Shown here: positions 23,530 through 62,291 of the stretch, one piece after another
Position numbering within the stretch: the stretch's first letter is position 1
How the letters are laid out: each line of letters begins with the position of its first letter
Assembly (NCBI GenBank): GCA_013433145.1
Contig: CM024173.1
Span: forward strand, 2,389,101 to 2,453,100
DNA: 64,000 bases
Direction: 5' to 3'
Source: Ascaris suum
Taxonomy: Eukaryota > Nematoda > Chromadorea > Rhabditida > Ascarididae
Program-made: the position numbers and the translations under genes
Notes under the pieces: generated by a model
The model's input: the letters and a program-made list of their open reading frames with translations, nothing else
Databases searched by the model: none
What the model was told of the DNA's origin: nothing

Positions 23530-24498
23530 TCAAAGAATAATAAACAATTAAAAAGTTTTATTTATATATGATTAAAATAGATTATGGCAATATTCACAGA
23601 TCAAAAACGCTTAAAATGACCTGATCGGATAAGAGATGAATTGATCGGATAGATGAGGGTACCTGCCCACAGGTGTTCAACAATCGAATTTACGGAATGG
23701 CTGTCAAGACTAGAACAAGTCAATAAAGCAAAAACTCTCACTCATCTGCTACGATCCTATGCCTATTACACTAGCAGCACTCTCCTTCATACCCCCTCCC
23801 CTCTGACCTTGTCTCACGAGAAATCATAGCTTGTGCTCCGGCCGCTCGACCTCTCGTAACAAAGTTCGCTAATTTTCAGGAAATAATCTCGAATCGGCCA
23901 TATATGACGCCAATGTAAATTGCTCGGTGCATTGAGCCACAAACGCACGCACAAACGAGAGAGGAATAGAGATAAAGAGAGAGCATACGTTCCGCATGAA
24001 CGACATGACCTTAATCAAATTTTTTAATAAAAATATCGCATGAGAAAAAAAAAACCCAAAAATTTAAAGGTGAATTTAGGCCCATTTTAAAGATTATTGA
24101 AAACTCTATAAAAAATCTTTTATTATCTGAAATTAAAAAAAAACAAACAAACAAACAGAAATTTCCCTATAATATTAAATTATTCTTCTATTGTATGTAA
24201 TTGAAATGAATTATATAATCATCGATATATTTCGATTTGGAAGTGCAAATGTAATCAGATTTTAGGAATTCAGTATAGCTACCAAGAGATTCTATCCCAA
24301 AAAAAAAATTCATTTCCTCGAAATTTCAACATAAATCGACGAAAAATCTCTTTTTTTTCATGTAAAAACTTCTCCATTTCAATAGCATCAAATTCATGAA
24401 AGATTCGTTGTTCGATGTTCTTTAATTCAACTATCAATTCAAATTATCGGAAGTGCAATTTATTACATATTCAATCATATTTTACTTGTACTACATAC
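23530..24498. other. AT-rich spacer between Merlin element and unidentified gene
   Basis: No exon is supported. The part nearest the element (23560-23960) is moderately AT-rich; the rest is strongly AT-rich with A runs. TTTATT at 24459-24464 (AATAAA on the minus strand) is well placed as the poly(A) signal of the minus-strand gene that ends at 24499. Confidence 0.4.
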
Positions 24499-26528
24499 TT
24501 ATATAGTATCTTTTCTTTTTCTATTATCATTATTATATTTGAGATTTTCGATGTTTGCTTCATGTCTTCGACATAGATCGACGATCTTACTAAAAAAAAA
24601 GGCATCGATTGTCATTTGTAATCAGTATCGATGTTTCGATAATTTGATTAATGACTTTTTTCTTCCAAAATCACGCATATATGTCAACGCAATCATTTTC
24701 CACACATTGCCAATACTTCATAGTTTTCCGATGCATTGAAATCTTCACCATACATTGTATATCCAATATATTTTAATTTATTTTCATTTCAAAGTTTCAA
24801 AATGGAAGAATATGCAAAAATTATATGAATATGAATATTAATGAATATGGTTTTGCAAGATATATTTGCATATTTAATATAAACGAGCGCCGATAGTGTG
24901 TGCATCGAAACAACTCAGCACCACCTAAAAGTTGAAAGACACTGGATTAACGTTGGAATCGAATTCCGATCTTGTATAACGTGCAACTGGAAACTATACA
25001 GAATATTGTCTGTACTGTAAAATGTTCTAACGAGCTGAAACCGATGCACATATCAACTACGAGAGAGGAGGAAACTGAAATAATTCTAGTATTGGAATGC
25101 CGGAAAAGCCAAACATGATTTCATATTAGGGAATTTCTAGGATTCGATAGAGTAGTTTAACTTTGAAAGTAGATAATATTTAATTGCTTTGTAAATTGTG
25201 ACCCAAATAGCACAATGTCTCCTTAGGTTGCAACATCAAGAGTACCATGAGCGTATTTCAAGATTGCTTTCTTGCGTAATCTTTGAAAGTCTTAAAAGCA
25301 CATTGTGATTTCTCATGCTTCACTTCGTAATTTGATATTGCTTCGAAAGAATCTACGTCATATATCGAAGAATCAATCATAAAGGCGTTTAGCTGTGATT
25401 TTTTTTTCTTGATGGCTCAGAATTGCTCAGCTCATTCTATAAAGAAGGATTTTGTGTTGTCTTCACCTCTCATACGAGATAGATGAATGGTGATTGTGTT
25501 GCTCGTAGCAGAATATTAAGTTGTTGTTGTTGTTGTTATGTTGTGATCAGTGTACTTTCCTTCTATCGTAATTATTATTTCATCTTTGAAATATTTCCAC
25601 CGCTCAGGATGTACCTGTTTCGATTGTTCCATGAAGTTGCTGATCCTTTCTATTATATCATCAGTGAATAAATTTCCGTTGTGTTTGTTTATTGTGCTTT
25701 CCTTCTATCGATTTCTGCTATCATTATTGATTTCATCCTTGAAGCACTTCTCATTGCCTGTTGTGATTTATTGTCATTTTCCTTCGTGAAGTTCCACTCA
25801 TTTTCTATCAGTTCTTTTCCTCAAAAAAAAAAAGACCTTAAAATTCAATCAATTACGCATCATGTCATATGATGTTACGGAAATTTCCTGTTTAAATCTT
25901 AAGTTGTAGATAAATCGAATAGAGTTTTCAGTACTCATTAAGATATACCTAGCCTTGAAATCTTCGCCTTCAAATCTTGCCTCTTCACGACACTTTATTA
26001 GATTGATTGCGACAATTTTATTAGGAACGCAACTCTCTCTCCTGTGCATGCATGTATCGCTAAATTTATCCACACATAGATGAGACGGAAATTCGAATCT
26101 ACAAGAACGTAAAATTTTGTTGTGTTTAATAGGGTCTTTGAATTGCATCATGTGGTTGTTAATAATTAATTCATTTTGGTTTATACAACAAGATGAGACG
26201 ATTGTACTGCCATCAGGTGCAATCTTTTTACCCGAACGTAACCAAAATTCAACTATGTCGTCTCAACTTCATCTCATTACCTCAACTCTGATATCATTTT
26301 ACAATTGGAAGATCCACACGTTGCGATGACGGATGGAATTTTCCCAACAACTGATAGATATCTGTTCGTAAAAGTCGGACCAGATCTGCATGTTTTAAAA
26401 AAAATCACTTTCATTCACCCTTTTTCCTCCGTATAAAATTCCGGAAGAAATCCAGGAGATCGGAATCCGAGCAAAGGCCAAACTTCAGTAATATCTTCTA
26501 CCGACATCTTGATCATTGTGTACAGCAT
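24499..26528 (-). CDS. Unidentified multi-exon gene, about 176-183 residues
   Basis: Seven segments with splice-like edges join in phase. In transcript order: 26419-26528 (VWPLLGFRSPGFLPEFYTE), 26303-26385 (TNRYLSVVGKIPSVIATCG), 26208-26261 (DIVEFWLRSGKKIAPDG), 25615-25649 (RISNFMEQSKQ), 25324-25392 (LNAFMIDSSIYDVDSFEAI), 24925-25034 (LVRTFYSTDNILYSFQL) and 24499-24589 (KIVDLCRRHEANIENL, TAA). The start may be the ATG at 26528 or 26507. The frame is kept through six junctions, which is unlikely by chance. I do not recognise the family. The second half looks helical; no signal peptide or membrane segment was seen. Alternative: reading through the third donor gives a Cys-rich open stretch to 25949 (HLCVDKFSDTCMHRRESC) with its own donor, but it does not join the next exon in phase. 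An upstream 5' exon is possible. Confidence 0.6.
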
Positions 26529-26559
26529 ACTTTGTTTCCGTCTCGTTGCCGACTTCACA

Positions 26560-29482
26560 GGTCGGCATTCATAGGATTGCGTGGAGGAACCCCTTTAGAG
26601 TGTCGGAGAGTGGGTGTGATGACGACGACTTCTGGCTACATTATAGACTGTCTATTATCTAGGCTTCTTTTTTTGAAGAAGGGATGAATGAGATGGTACT
26701 GGCGCTTTGTTCCTCGTACAGGTTGCAATTAGCCGTCATCATATCCCATCGATGCAACAGGATCTTCCCCGGAAATAACCAGGTCTGCTGTAACTGAAAG
26801 TTACCGAAATATGCGTACATATTAGTCGGGGCTTCACCGATCAGCTAGTAATTACTTGTGATAAACTAACGTGTATATGAGAAAGAGTGTTTATTGAAAC
26901 TAGAACGACACATTTCACCACAACTGACCTCGTTGTAGACAGCAAAGACTTAGAAAATAGGCATACTGTGGATGCGGGACGAATAGGAACCGATCACTCC
27001 CTCAATATCCTCGAACAATGTGTAGAAAGAAAGAAGCGCAAGAGGTGAAAGAAAAAGAGAAGCTAATCAACAATAATAATATGGATCGCTTTCCCCCTCC
27101 ACGATCAGGTATTTTTTGGCCAGCCGTTGATGTAAGCGCTAGAAAAAAAATCGCTTTAAAATCAATCAAGTTTAGCACTGGTTTAAGTCTTAGGGAGATG
27201 GTACCAATCATTAAGCAATAATAATAGTATAGAACGTAAAACGCCAGATGCAATATTTCCACTTAATTCTTGCAATACTAATGGACAATTCAGCCTGCAA
27301 TCGATTGAATAAAGCAACGGTGAAGCGCGAAAATTGCATATTCGATAACGAAAAGTCCTCATCCATCTATCGTCATCTAGGCTTGGCTCTTTATCGCATC
27401 ATTCCTTTGGCAATGTGAAATACGTTCTGAGAATATAGAACACTAATAGTTGTAGCATTCATGCCTTGTTATATTTTTGCTTTATTATTCTTTGACCATC
27501 ACAAGGATTTCATCTCGAATAAGGGTCGTAACATGTTTTCCTTGTCCCCTATCTCCATTCCTCCCCCCCCCCCCCCCCCTCCCACCTCTAGCCATATCAA
27601 ACTTTAGATAGCGAGACAGAATAAAAGAGCGATACATATTGCAAAGCAAAGCATTTCAACGTTTGCCAATCATACGCAGCATTTAGGAACCAATAAACAT
27701 GGGATTTTTAACTAGACAAAAGAGGAGACCCCCTCCCTCCTCCAGAGCAGGATTGACAACGAGGACAAAACTGAATCCACAGTAAAAATAAGGTTGAACT
27801 TCTGCATTGTTCCGCCAAAAAAAAATTGGCGAATTTATGAAAAATCGACACTTTTTAAATATTTACAATTGTCTACAAAGAGGAAGATACGATCATCCAA
27901 GAGGACTGACTAATTGGGGGACGGGGGGGGGGGGTTCGGAAGAAATTATAATTATAGCCAAACTAGCAACGATAATTTAAGCAACAGTAAATTCCAATGA
28001 AGCAAATTAAACAAGAATATTACTGTAAAAAAAAAGAGAGAGAGACAACTACGTCGATCATCAATAAATAAATGGGACAATAAACCGCATGGGACAATTT
28101 ACACAACATCCGACAAAAATAAAAAACTAATAACACAGATAGACTCAGACAGATAAATAATTGAATAAATTGCGAATTGAGAATGAACTTAAAACACTCG
28201 ACAACTAGCGAACATCATAGAATTACTCCTACAGTCTTTCAAAATCAAACGGTTTCTGAAACGATACCTTGCCGCGTATTGAAACTAAAACGATATGAAA
28301 TAAAAGTTAAAAATAACTCTATACATAATGTCGACCCTCCTCTACTTGTTACTCAGCAGAATTATATCGGTCATATTGTTTTCTACCGTAGTACTCTAGT
28401 CTACCGTATTACTTCGAATAAAAGACCGGCGGTTGTTGAATTCTTAGGATTTCACGGAAATATTGGAGATGAGATTTTTTTTTTTTTGCAGCATTTCGAT
28501 ATACTAAAGAAATAACGTTTTTATCTATATGGGGAGAAATCATTCCATTTAGCCTTGTAATGAGAGATAAGAATTTTTTATGGGAATGGAGTAGTTTTTT
28601 CTCAAAATTTTGAAAGAGATTATCGAAGGAATCAGAGAGAGAGGAATGAGGAGGGGAGTAGTTCGATTTAAAAAAACCAATTTACGGATTGTAAGCGAAA
28701 TTATGATTTGTGGACGATTGTGGAGAGAGAATAATTTCAATACGGTCTTCACCAACGAAAATATACGAATAACTTCAAAATGCATTAATCCCCAACAATC
28801 TTTCTTCTATTCTTTCTTTATCTCTTCATAAAAATCTTAATCACTAAATGATCGCTAATATTTCACTCAACTCCTATGCAATACTCGCTTCTTGAACATA
28901 TAAAGAAAAAATAAACGCATCTCACTAGGAAAACTGAATCGTGCGTTTGTGGTAATGAGCACCTCATATGGTAATATTTTCACCATGTTTGGTAAATTTC
29001 CACCTATAATACCGCATGAAACTATCTTTCAAAACGTCTATTTATACATAAAGATGCAATAATAATTTGGCAATAATTTGTTCAGGAAAGCAAAATATAC
29101 GATCAAAGTTGTTGTTGCATAAAAGAAAATTTCACCGTTGGAATAATCTTTTGAAGTTTGCATCATTAAATAAATATTGCAAATATTGCATGGAAATGCA
29201 ATCTGCGTGTTTAAACATCGTCGAAATATGTTTCTGTGAAATTTCCTCTCTTTTTTTTCCACATCCTATGGTACCTATAAATTTCATCGTTTCTCATATT
29301 TACATCAATTGCGATTTTTTGTTATTCTCTCAATATCGATTCCACATTTGTATCACTAATAGCAGAAATATCAATATTCGAATAAAATGATTCATATTAT
29401 CATCAATTATAATTGTGGAAATCTTATCGAAATTTCGAATTGAATTCTCAACTTTCCAAATCGATATATCGATCATAATTGA
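26560..29482. other. AT-rich intergenic region with isolated open frames
   Basis: It holds a C run at 27563-27579 and a G run at 27923-27934. A minus-strand segment after CTTTCAG at about 26810 (QTWLFPGKILLHRWDM) could be a 5' exon of the unidentified gene, but its phase was not joined. A 112-codon plus-strand frame at 28177-28515 has no recognised relatives. Nothing else was supported. Confidence 0.35.
27563..27579 (+). repeat. Run of 17 C
   Basis: Homopolymer in spacer; a G run on the minus strand. Confidence 0.95.
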
Positions 29483-36831
<7,349 letters not shown>

Positions 36832-37873
36832 CTTTTCTGGCCATTGAAAGCTTTCTTCTAACTTTTCAATAATTCACGAGCAAGAAAATGTCCTCATTTT
36901 CGCTCCGTGATGCATCCCTATCAAGATACGCTATTAGAGTTTTTCCACCTCTCCCCTCCCCCCACCTAACTCCTCCCTTCCCTCAAGCGGAAATCCTCCA
37001 TACGGACATGTTGCCGTCTCAAAAAACGAGTAATGTGAATATGTGCTCCAAATCATCAATGTCGTTTGTGATGTTTCCTTGCCAGTTTTAAAGTCTGCAC
37101 AACACATGTTTGAGCTTCTAATGCCGAATCTGCATCGTTTTTGAAATGTTTGCATCAAAAATATCATGAAGTGATTGATTCCATATGTTTCGTTTGGTGT
37201 CTGTGGCCGAGGTCGAGTTCAAGCAATCTCTATATGGTCATTGGTTGAACGCGAGTGACCAGGACTGAGACATGGTTTTACTCTCATAGGACCTTGAAAG
37301 AAACTCAAACAAGAAAAAAAACACGTGACTTCCACCCTTCGAACAATAAGGTTCGTGAATATTCATTATAACGTCTATCGTCTATTCGCATCTAAAATCA
37401 ACGTTGCAAAAGTCAGCAGAAATTGATAGGACAACAACGAAAGCGTACGGTGAAAACCACCTACTTTAATAGTATCTTTTCAATTAAGCAATATTTTGCG
37501 TCATATTTGCGTATTCTCATGATTTGCATAAAAGGTTCATTTTATCCTTCTGTTTTCACCAACTTCAGCTTCATTTTAATCTGGCACTTCATTTTAAATT
37601 CTTCAAAAGAGAGACGAAGAGGATGAAAAATGGATAGTAGGAGAAGAAATCATAAAGAAAACAAAAAAAAACTACAATGTATAACTCTTGAGTCAATGAG
37701 ACTAAATCGTAGATGGATAGAGAAAACACGCCATTTTGCGCTTTTCAGTAAAAGTACAAAAAAAAATCGCTATGACGCATTATGTATATCTTCGTTTCAC
37801 GAGGATATCCGTTTGTGAACATCACTAAACCAAATAAATTGATATATGAAACAAATGATGCGAAAAATTGTGC

Positions 37874-37989
<116 letters not shown>

Positions 37990-37999
37990 GCCGTATTTT

Positions 38000-40900
38000 C
38001 TCAGTAGAAACTGCACGTCGAAGATGATATTTGATGTTTGATGAATTGGGAAATTTCTTTGATGATTCAACAAAAAAAAAGATTTTTTTTTCTTTAATTT
38101 CTCTTAAAAACTCATTATGAAGTGCAGATTCGGAAATTACACAATACAATTCTATGGGAATAATGAAATGTCGAAAAAAAAAACCGCACGATATATTTAA
38201 AGAGATAAAGGTCGAACGATATAAACATCGACAAATAAAAGTTCCCAAAGAAAATTCCTCGATTACTTTCATATTTGAAGATTATTAATTTCTATCATTG
38301 TTGTATATCGAAATGAAATATCAACGCACTAATAATGGCAAAAAAAAAAAACTATGGAGAGTGGAGGGTGAAAGTTATGAGGAGAGGGAGGGAAGGAAGG
38401 ATTCGGCGAGGGAAAGGAAGAGTATGGGGGGAGGAGGGAGGATAAGAGGAGGCGAAGGAGCGAGTATTCACTCTTGTTGAAGCTATTCATCAGCTTTTTT
38501 TTTTAAAAAATTCATCAATGAGGAATATTCGGGAGTGAGATTGAAACATTTCATTGAGTACGTCAGTAAGTGTATTCCAGAATCCAGAAACGCAATTATG
38601 AGAGAAGCACTAAACGAATGACCGCACAGTTGGACCAAATACGACATCCAAACTATAAATTTTAATTGTTAGTTAATGAATAGAGCAATAAGGTTAAACA
38701 CGAGATTCTTTCAGGTTGATATCGTCGATACAATGAAACACTCACCTACAAATGTTGCAATATGAATGATGTTATGTTCAAGTATTGGCATTACCTCTAT
38801 GGGCGTTCATTGATATGGCGTTGTAAACGACGATAATCATCCGTTCTATTAGTACAGCAATGAACACGTTATTTTTAAAGGCATTTTACATTTGTTACAT
38901 TCAATACGGATGTCTTTTTTTTCATCTATCATCTAAATATTTTCTTCTCCAATTGTTTAAAGGGTTTTTTGATTGTGGAAAATTTTCGCGTAAAAATAAT
39001 TCCCAATAAATTCGTCCAAATTTGACAAAAAAGAACATGGATATATGTATTGCAATAATTGCTCCAACGCTATTGTTTCAGTAGAAAGTGCAGCAAAATG
39101 GAATAAAATCGGAACTAATTTCATAGGTATATTGGAGAAAGTAACCTGTTAATCGCTAACGATAGGATCACGAAACACTGGAAAACCGTGCTACCGCTGC
39201 TTCTCACATCTTTCTCACCTATCCCGCATTGAAATAATGAGGACTTTTACTGGTTATCAATATCCTTCGCATATCATTCACCCTATCAATATCAGATCAA
39301 TAGAAGAATGGCTATGCTAATGAAGTTATGCTTGTTATAGAATGGTAAATAATTTGCATAAATCCTGCATTAGTTATTTCTTTTAAGCTTGAGTATATTT
39401 TAAAGTATTCGCCGAATTTTTTGAAAGCGTTTAAGTCATTTTGATTATCTCTCGTCTCCTCACAAATACACACCTTTCTCTCTATTCGTCTCGATAATTG
39501 TTAAGAAGGAATTTCGTTGAAACTCATTTAATTTTTCGTTTTATTGGTGGAAATATGACAACAATGGAAATTAATCATTTCTGAATATTAAATGAGCAGA
39601 AATATAATATATTATGCAAATCATCGTATAAAAATATTTCATAAAATAAGTGCCGCTTATATTATGCTAATGCAAAGAATATTACAAAATAAACGTTTTG
39701 CTGAACGAATAAGATATTCTCCCAGCTCCCAGCTCCCCGCTCCCCTCTTCCCATCAGAAAATTATTTTCCATTCTGACAATAATCTAATATTACATATTA
39801 TATGCCTCCAATATAGGCAATCGAAGTTTATTTAACAGGTTTTCCTTAAATTTTCTCATCACTGCATACGATATTTTTTCCTCGATGTACCATTCATTGA
39901 CATTCTCTGTTTCCATCTGCAAGTGTTGCATAGAAAAAGATGACTGGCAACGGGAGTTGGGGGGGGGAGGGGGGAAGGAGGGGTGGCTGGGGGGATAGGG
40001 GATATAGCGATGCGTGGTTGATCGACAAGACCATTCCAACTATTCAACGAGAAATATAAGGATTTACATGAATAACGGATATGAACATCTAGACAGCGCA
40101 TTACCATATTGACCATTCACTGTTGATGCTCAACAACATGAACGGAGGGAGAAGGGAGCAAATAATTTATCAATTTCAACGTTAGCCAATCATAAAACGT
40201 TTATGATTACATTTATATTTATATGCAAATCACCATATGTAAATTTGACTTATTGCTAATGAAATTTATTTCTTTCGCCAATATGAATTGAACGATAATT
40301 AGCAAAACTGATGAGCGATACATTTTGAAACTTATAATGAATATTTTAAAGGAATTCCCACTATTCTATTTATTTATCTATTCTTTTTGTTTTGTTTAAT
40401 TCTTCTCTATTTCCAAAGATGACGTCATTTTCTTTCACCTATAAGAGAAATTTTCCACGTAATAATTAAAAATGACCCTAAATTGAAACATACGTAAATT
40501 ATTTACAAATGAATAAATTTGAAAATCTATTGAAGTTAAAGTAATTTATTCTATGTATATCTATGTAGACATCCTTCAACTCATAAATTTCGGATAAAAT
40601 CTGCAAGAAAAAAAGAAATTTTCTTTTCAAAACTTATTTCATCATTTTCGGAGATTTTCAGGGATTTTCAAGAGGAATTTCCAGGATATTTCAAGAGTAA
40701 TAAATATTTCAAAAACGATTTTCTTTTCATTCAAACATAATTACTAAAGTTCCACTAGAATAAATATTAAAATTTAATTTACATTTTAAATTATTCGTAT
40801 TGTTAATTATAATTTATTAATATATTCGTATCATAAATCTTTTTTTTTTCTTCAAAAAAATTCTTTCAATGAAGAAAATTTTTACATTTGTCGTTCATAT

Positions 40901-41536
40901 TTGAGACAAATATTTTCTATAAGTGGAAATATTCATTGAAAATCCGAAATAATTTCTATGTTCAGCGCTTTTTCTTTAAAATCTCTTTACATTTTAAAAT
41001 GAAAAAAATTTTTAATGAAAATTCAAAAATTCATCACCTCAATTGTTCAATTCTTTGATGATTGTGATTCGTTTTTTTTTTTTAATATACGAATAAAATT
41101 TTCAATTATTTTTCTCTCCAAATATCTTAACTATTTCATGCCTCTCTAGAATTTCCACATGATATTATCATTAAAGAATTTTATGATAAGAGAATTGTCG
41201 TCAAATCGGCGACCTCAAAAAAAAGAGTAATTTGAGTTATGCATCATGCATAAGTATATCTATGCAAATAAATATATTTTCAAAGAAGTAATACTATATT
41301 TTATGGATGTTGAAAAAAATCCAACGGTAATATATATCAAAACATTAAAGGAAACGGTCATCCATTTGCTGTGGAATTTTTATTGAGGAAAGCGATAGTC
41401 GCTTCGTTAATATACTTACTGTGAGTAAATTTATCTTTACAACTTAAGTTTGATTATATCGTTCATGAATTCTTAATTAGCATATCATAATATGATATTC
41501 AAATTGTACAACGTTATCATTTCAAATTTATGCAAA
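38000..41536. other. AT-rich intergenic region downstream of the GPCR gene
   Basis: No exon was supported. It contains a purine-rich stretch (GGAGGGAGG type) at 38355-38465 and G-rich sequence at 39955-40000. TTTATT at 41379-41384, read as AATAAA on the minus strand, lies about 155 bases after the GPCR stop and is a plausible poly(A) signal. Confidence 0.4.
41379..41384 (-). terminator. Candidate polyadenylation signal of the GPCR gene
   Basis: AATAAA on the minus strand, about 155 bases past the stop codon at 41537-41539. AT-rich context makes chance matches common. Confidence 0.35.
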
Positions 41537-58496
<16,960 letters not shown>

Positions 58497-61400
58497 ATGA
58501 ATGTCTCGTCGGATCGTTTTCCTCTCGTTTGTCGCCGCCCTTCTTTCATCTTCATGTCTTTTTTCGTATGTTCAATTCTCTATACGCTCTAACTCTCAAG
58601 AGTTTTCGTTAGCTTTCTAGCTATAAATTCTTCTATTACCCCTCCTCCCTTTTAACGTTCGTTTTTTTTTTCGAATATGCATTTGTGTTTGCAAAATGAT
58701 TAATTGTAGTCAAATCTGTGCTGCGATGTGATAATTGTGTTTATGTCTGCGTGTGTCTGTTTATGTCGGTTTGTGTTTATCTGTCTCTCCTTTTAAATTC
58801 AACTTTCGGGCCATTGAAGCTAAAGCTAAAATTTTATTCGGCATTATTTAGGCTATAGCATGAACAGCAGAAATTTTTGAGCATTTTATACCTTTTGAGT
58901 CGAGAAAAAAAATGCATGTTTTTATTAGCATTCAGAATAGAGGCTATATGTAAAGAGCTCTCTTTTGATTACTTTTATCATTTTTTAATAACCCATGAAT
59001 GCTGTCAGTAAGGTGAGCGGAATATACAAGAGTGCACATACTACAAATAGCTATGAATCGTATAGATTTTAGCGTGAATATGTCAACTTATGCATACGTC
59101 ATTTAAACGAATGCTTCCATCAAAGTACACTATAATGCTCCATCCATACATGATCATTCTCATGCAATTTTTGCAAATTTTGCAAAGCTTATTATGCGAT
59201 CGTATCATATTTTTGCATAAAATGCAACGTTTCTAAATATGCCTAATGGGATTTTTATGTTGTCTGTTTTATAGTTCTAGTTCAGAGGCAACTGAAGGCA
59301 ACGATATAAGATTTAAGAAGTAAATTTATTAAGGGGATAAAGCTTAATACTTTTATGTTGATTAGTGTTATTGCTTAATTCATTTCCGTTAGAGACATAA
59401 AAATTGATCGATACGATGAAGATGTTCTCTTGATTCTTCGATTAACGAATTAAGTATTCTTTGTAATTATTATTGCAAAGAATTATGCAAAGTAAATTGT
59501 ATTATGAAAATAAACTAATAACTTTCATAATTGAAAATCAAAAAATTACCCATAATTGATCAACGATCAGAAAATGAAAAAAAAAAATGAACCAATTAAT
59601 GAGTATCTCTATAATTTTTTTAAATAGAAATTGCTAGTTACTCTGATGGGAATAGTATAACCTTTTTAACTTTTTGATGCAAATGAAATTAAATTCCCAT
59701 CTAATATGTTTAGGATTACGTGCAAAATTACGTGGATTTATCATTGTTATCGGTTTGAAATGTTTTCATCGACCCTCCAACTTCCTCTTCTTCATCTCTT
59801 CACACCTAGAAAACCAACGTCAAAACTAATAATATTAACTCAAATACCGATTGCGTGGAATGTCTACGAAAATGGATAGCTAGTAGTGTTTGAGAGTTGC
59901 CGTGTTGTTGAATATGTATTAACAGCACACACTTTTATTCGATATCAACGAATCGACATATTGCACCTTACGCAGCATCCTGAAATATATTTTGCCTAAA
60001 ACGTTCCCTATTCTCTCCTCTGAAGAGAAAATACTAAAGTTTTTTAATAGTACAGTTGACATTTGTGAATATTATATATTGCGAAATATGACCATAATAT
60101 ATTAATAGTAATTGCGATAAGCATATGCTGGTTGCAATATCTATGAACTACGATAACTTTAAATTAAATGCATCCCCACTAACTCCAATTGTATGGCAAG
60201 TTAAATAATGAGAAGCTAATATCAAGTCTCGTTGATCATTAATTCGTTTTTCACACAAACGAAAACGGCTGTTAGAAACTTGTTCGGGATTTTATAAATT
60301 GGAACATTTTCGGTGAGAGAAAGAGAAGAACAAAATTAGCTGCAGTTGGTCGTTCGATAAGTTGGAGAATTTTAAAAAAGAAAGGATGGGAGAGGTTGGG
60401 GAGGGGGCGAGAGGTCTACTACGTGAAAATGCTATATTTGCCATCTAGAATGTGAAATAAGAGATGAATTGTAAACATGTAGAGACGAATATATGAGATG
60501 ATATTCAAATTGCATCCATAAATGTCTAATGCAACTAGTGTATGTTTCAAACAATTCAACTGCAAAACTAAACAATAATTGAAAGATGCAGCAATGAAGT
60601 AGATGCACTTTCAAATATGCTTTTGAATTCGAATTACTCTCTCATTCGTAACGTTCATTTTTGCAAATTTCTTCAACTTCAGTAGTATTTTAGTAGTGCT
60701 TCTTTTTCAGCCAATACCATATTGCTCATATTTTTTGCATTGTTTAAAATTAATAATCAAAGTTGTTAAGATACAGATATTATTCAGCTAAGAAAATAAA
60801 GGGGCAGGGGGGGGGGGGGGATACTATGTCAGAATATTTTATAAATTTGTTATTGAAGATATTTTATATACAAATTATCAAAGTTTTTCAGCTAAGTTTA
60901 ACAGCTATCGATAGCAATAGAGAGATAAATCATTTCATTGTTTATTGAAACGACTAAGAACCGATGGAAGATACCAATGGAATATATGCAAAAATGTATT
61001 CTAATTCATCCATATATTTAATAGCTACTAAAGACGTTCGTTTCTCAAAGTAAACTTTGCTATAGTATCTAATGAGTGTGGCGTTATTCTATCACCATGT
61101 GAAATTATATCCACAATTTCGTATTTATTCGTGATTGATGTCACAATTGACTAAACGTTCAACACAATTCTATCTCCTCTAGCTCAGTGGTCATCTTGAC
61201 CAATTGACCAATATACCAAAATTTACATATAGTTAATGTTATATTCAAATAAGGCTGAATTTTCTATTTAAAGTTGGTTGTTAATAAAAGTCATTTATTG
61301 TGGAATTTTTCGCTATTCTATCATTTATTTATCGACGAATATCATCGTCTATGACGACTCATTTGACTGCAATTATGAATAAACGATCGACGATGGGATG

Positions 61401-62251
61401 GTGCGAGAATTACGTTTGAGTGTTTCTCGCTTGAAATGCTACTAGAACACCAACACATGTCTATCAGCTTTAATCAATAAAACATTCATCATTACGAATA
61501 AACGTCATTTTACATCGTTTCTACTTCAGCTTAGATGAATTTCTAAAATCACCGAAAAGATTATTGCTAAGTTCGCGGAAAAAAAAAGGTTTAAAAAATC
61601 ATCTCAATATGTTTTTTTAATACCAATACTATATTGATTAATTAATGAATACAATTCCACTACTATTTATTTTCAATGCCAACACTAATAAATTTGCTAA
61701 TTATATTATATTGCTCTTTATATATTATGCTGGGGGGTTTTTTTTTTTGCTTACAAAAGCTTTATAAAGAAATTAAATTGAAAATGAAATCAAAAGATGC
61801 AAGATTCGAATAACCGTTGCAGAAATTCCATTTTCTATTGTATTTACACTGATCGAGTAACAGCGATGAAATAGAAGATTATGCAAACATCATTCACCAT
61901 ATTGGCTCACCTTTACAGAATTGACATACCGCTATTGACGCCTTCGATGTCATTAAGCTAGACGCCAAAAAAAAAGAAGAAGAACGCATGAATGCATCTT
62001 CTCGAAGAAAAAGTCACCTACTCGGATAACGAAATCGGCATTTTAAAGCAATAATTACTTCAATTTAACGTCTAAGCATTCAACCGATTATGACAGCATC
62101 GTATATGAATCAAAATCAATGATTTCTTCATAAAGTATAAGCACTTGTGCTAGGAAATTTCAAATTTCTCATAATTTCTCAGCTCTATTGGTACGAATTC
62201 TTTAGGTGTGAGCAAATTCGGCTAAAAATGCTTGGCGTAGCAAAGAGACAT

Positions 62252-62291
<40 letters not shown>

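Noticed and set aside
61190..61220. tRNA A-box-like word (TAGCTCAGTGG)
   Set aside because: No matching B box and no cloverleaf could be folded by eye from the next 70 bases.
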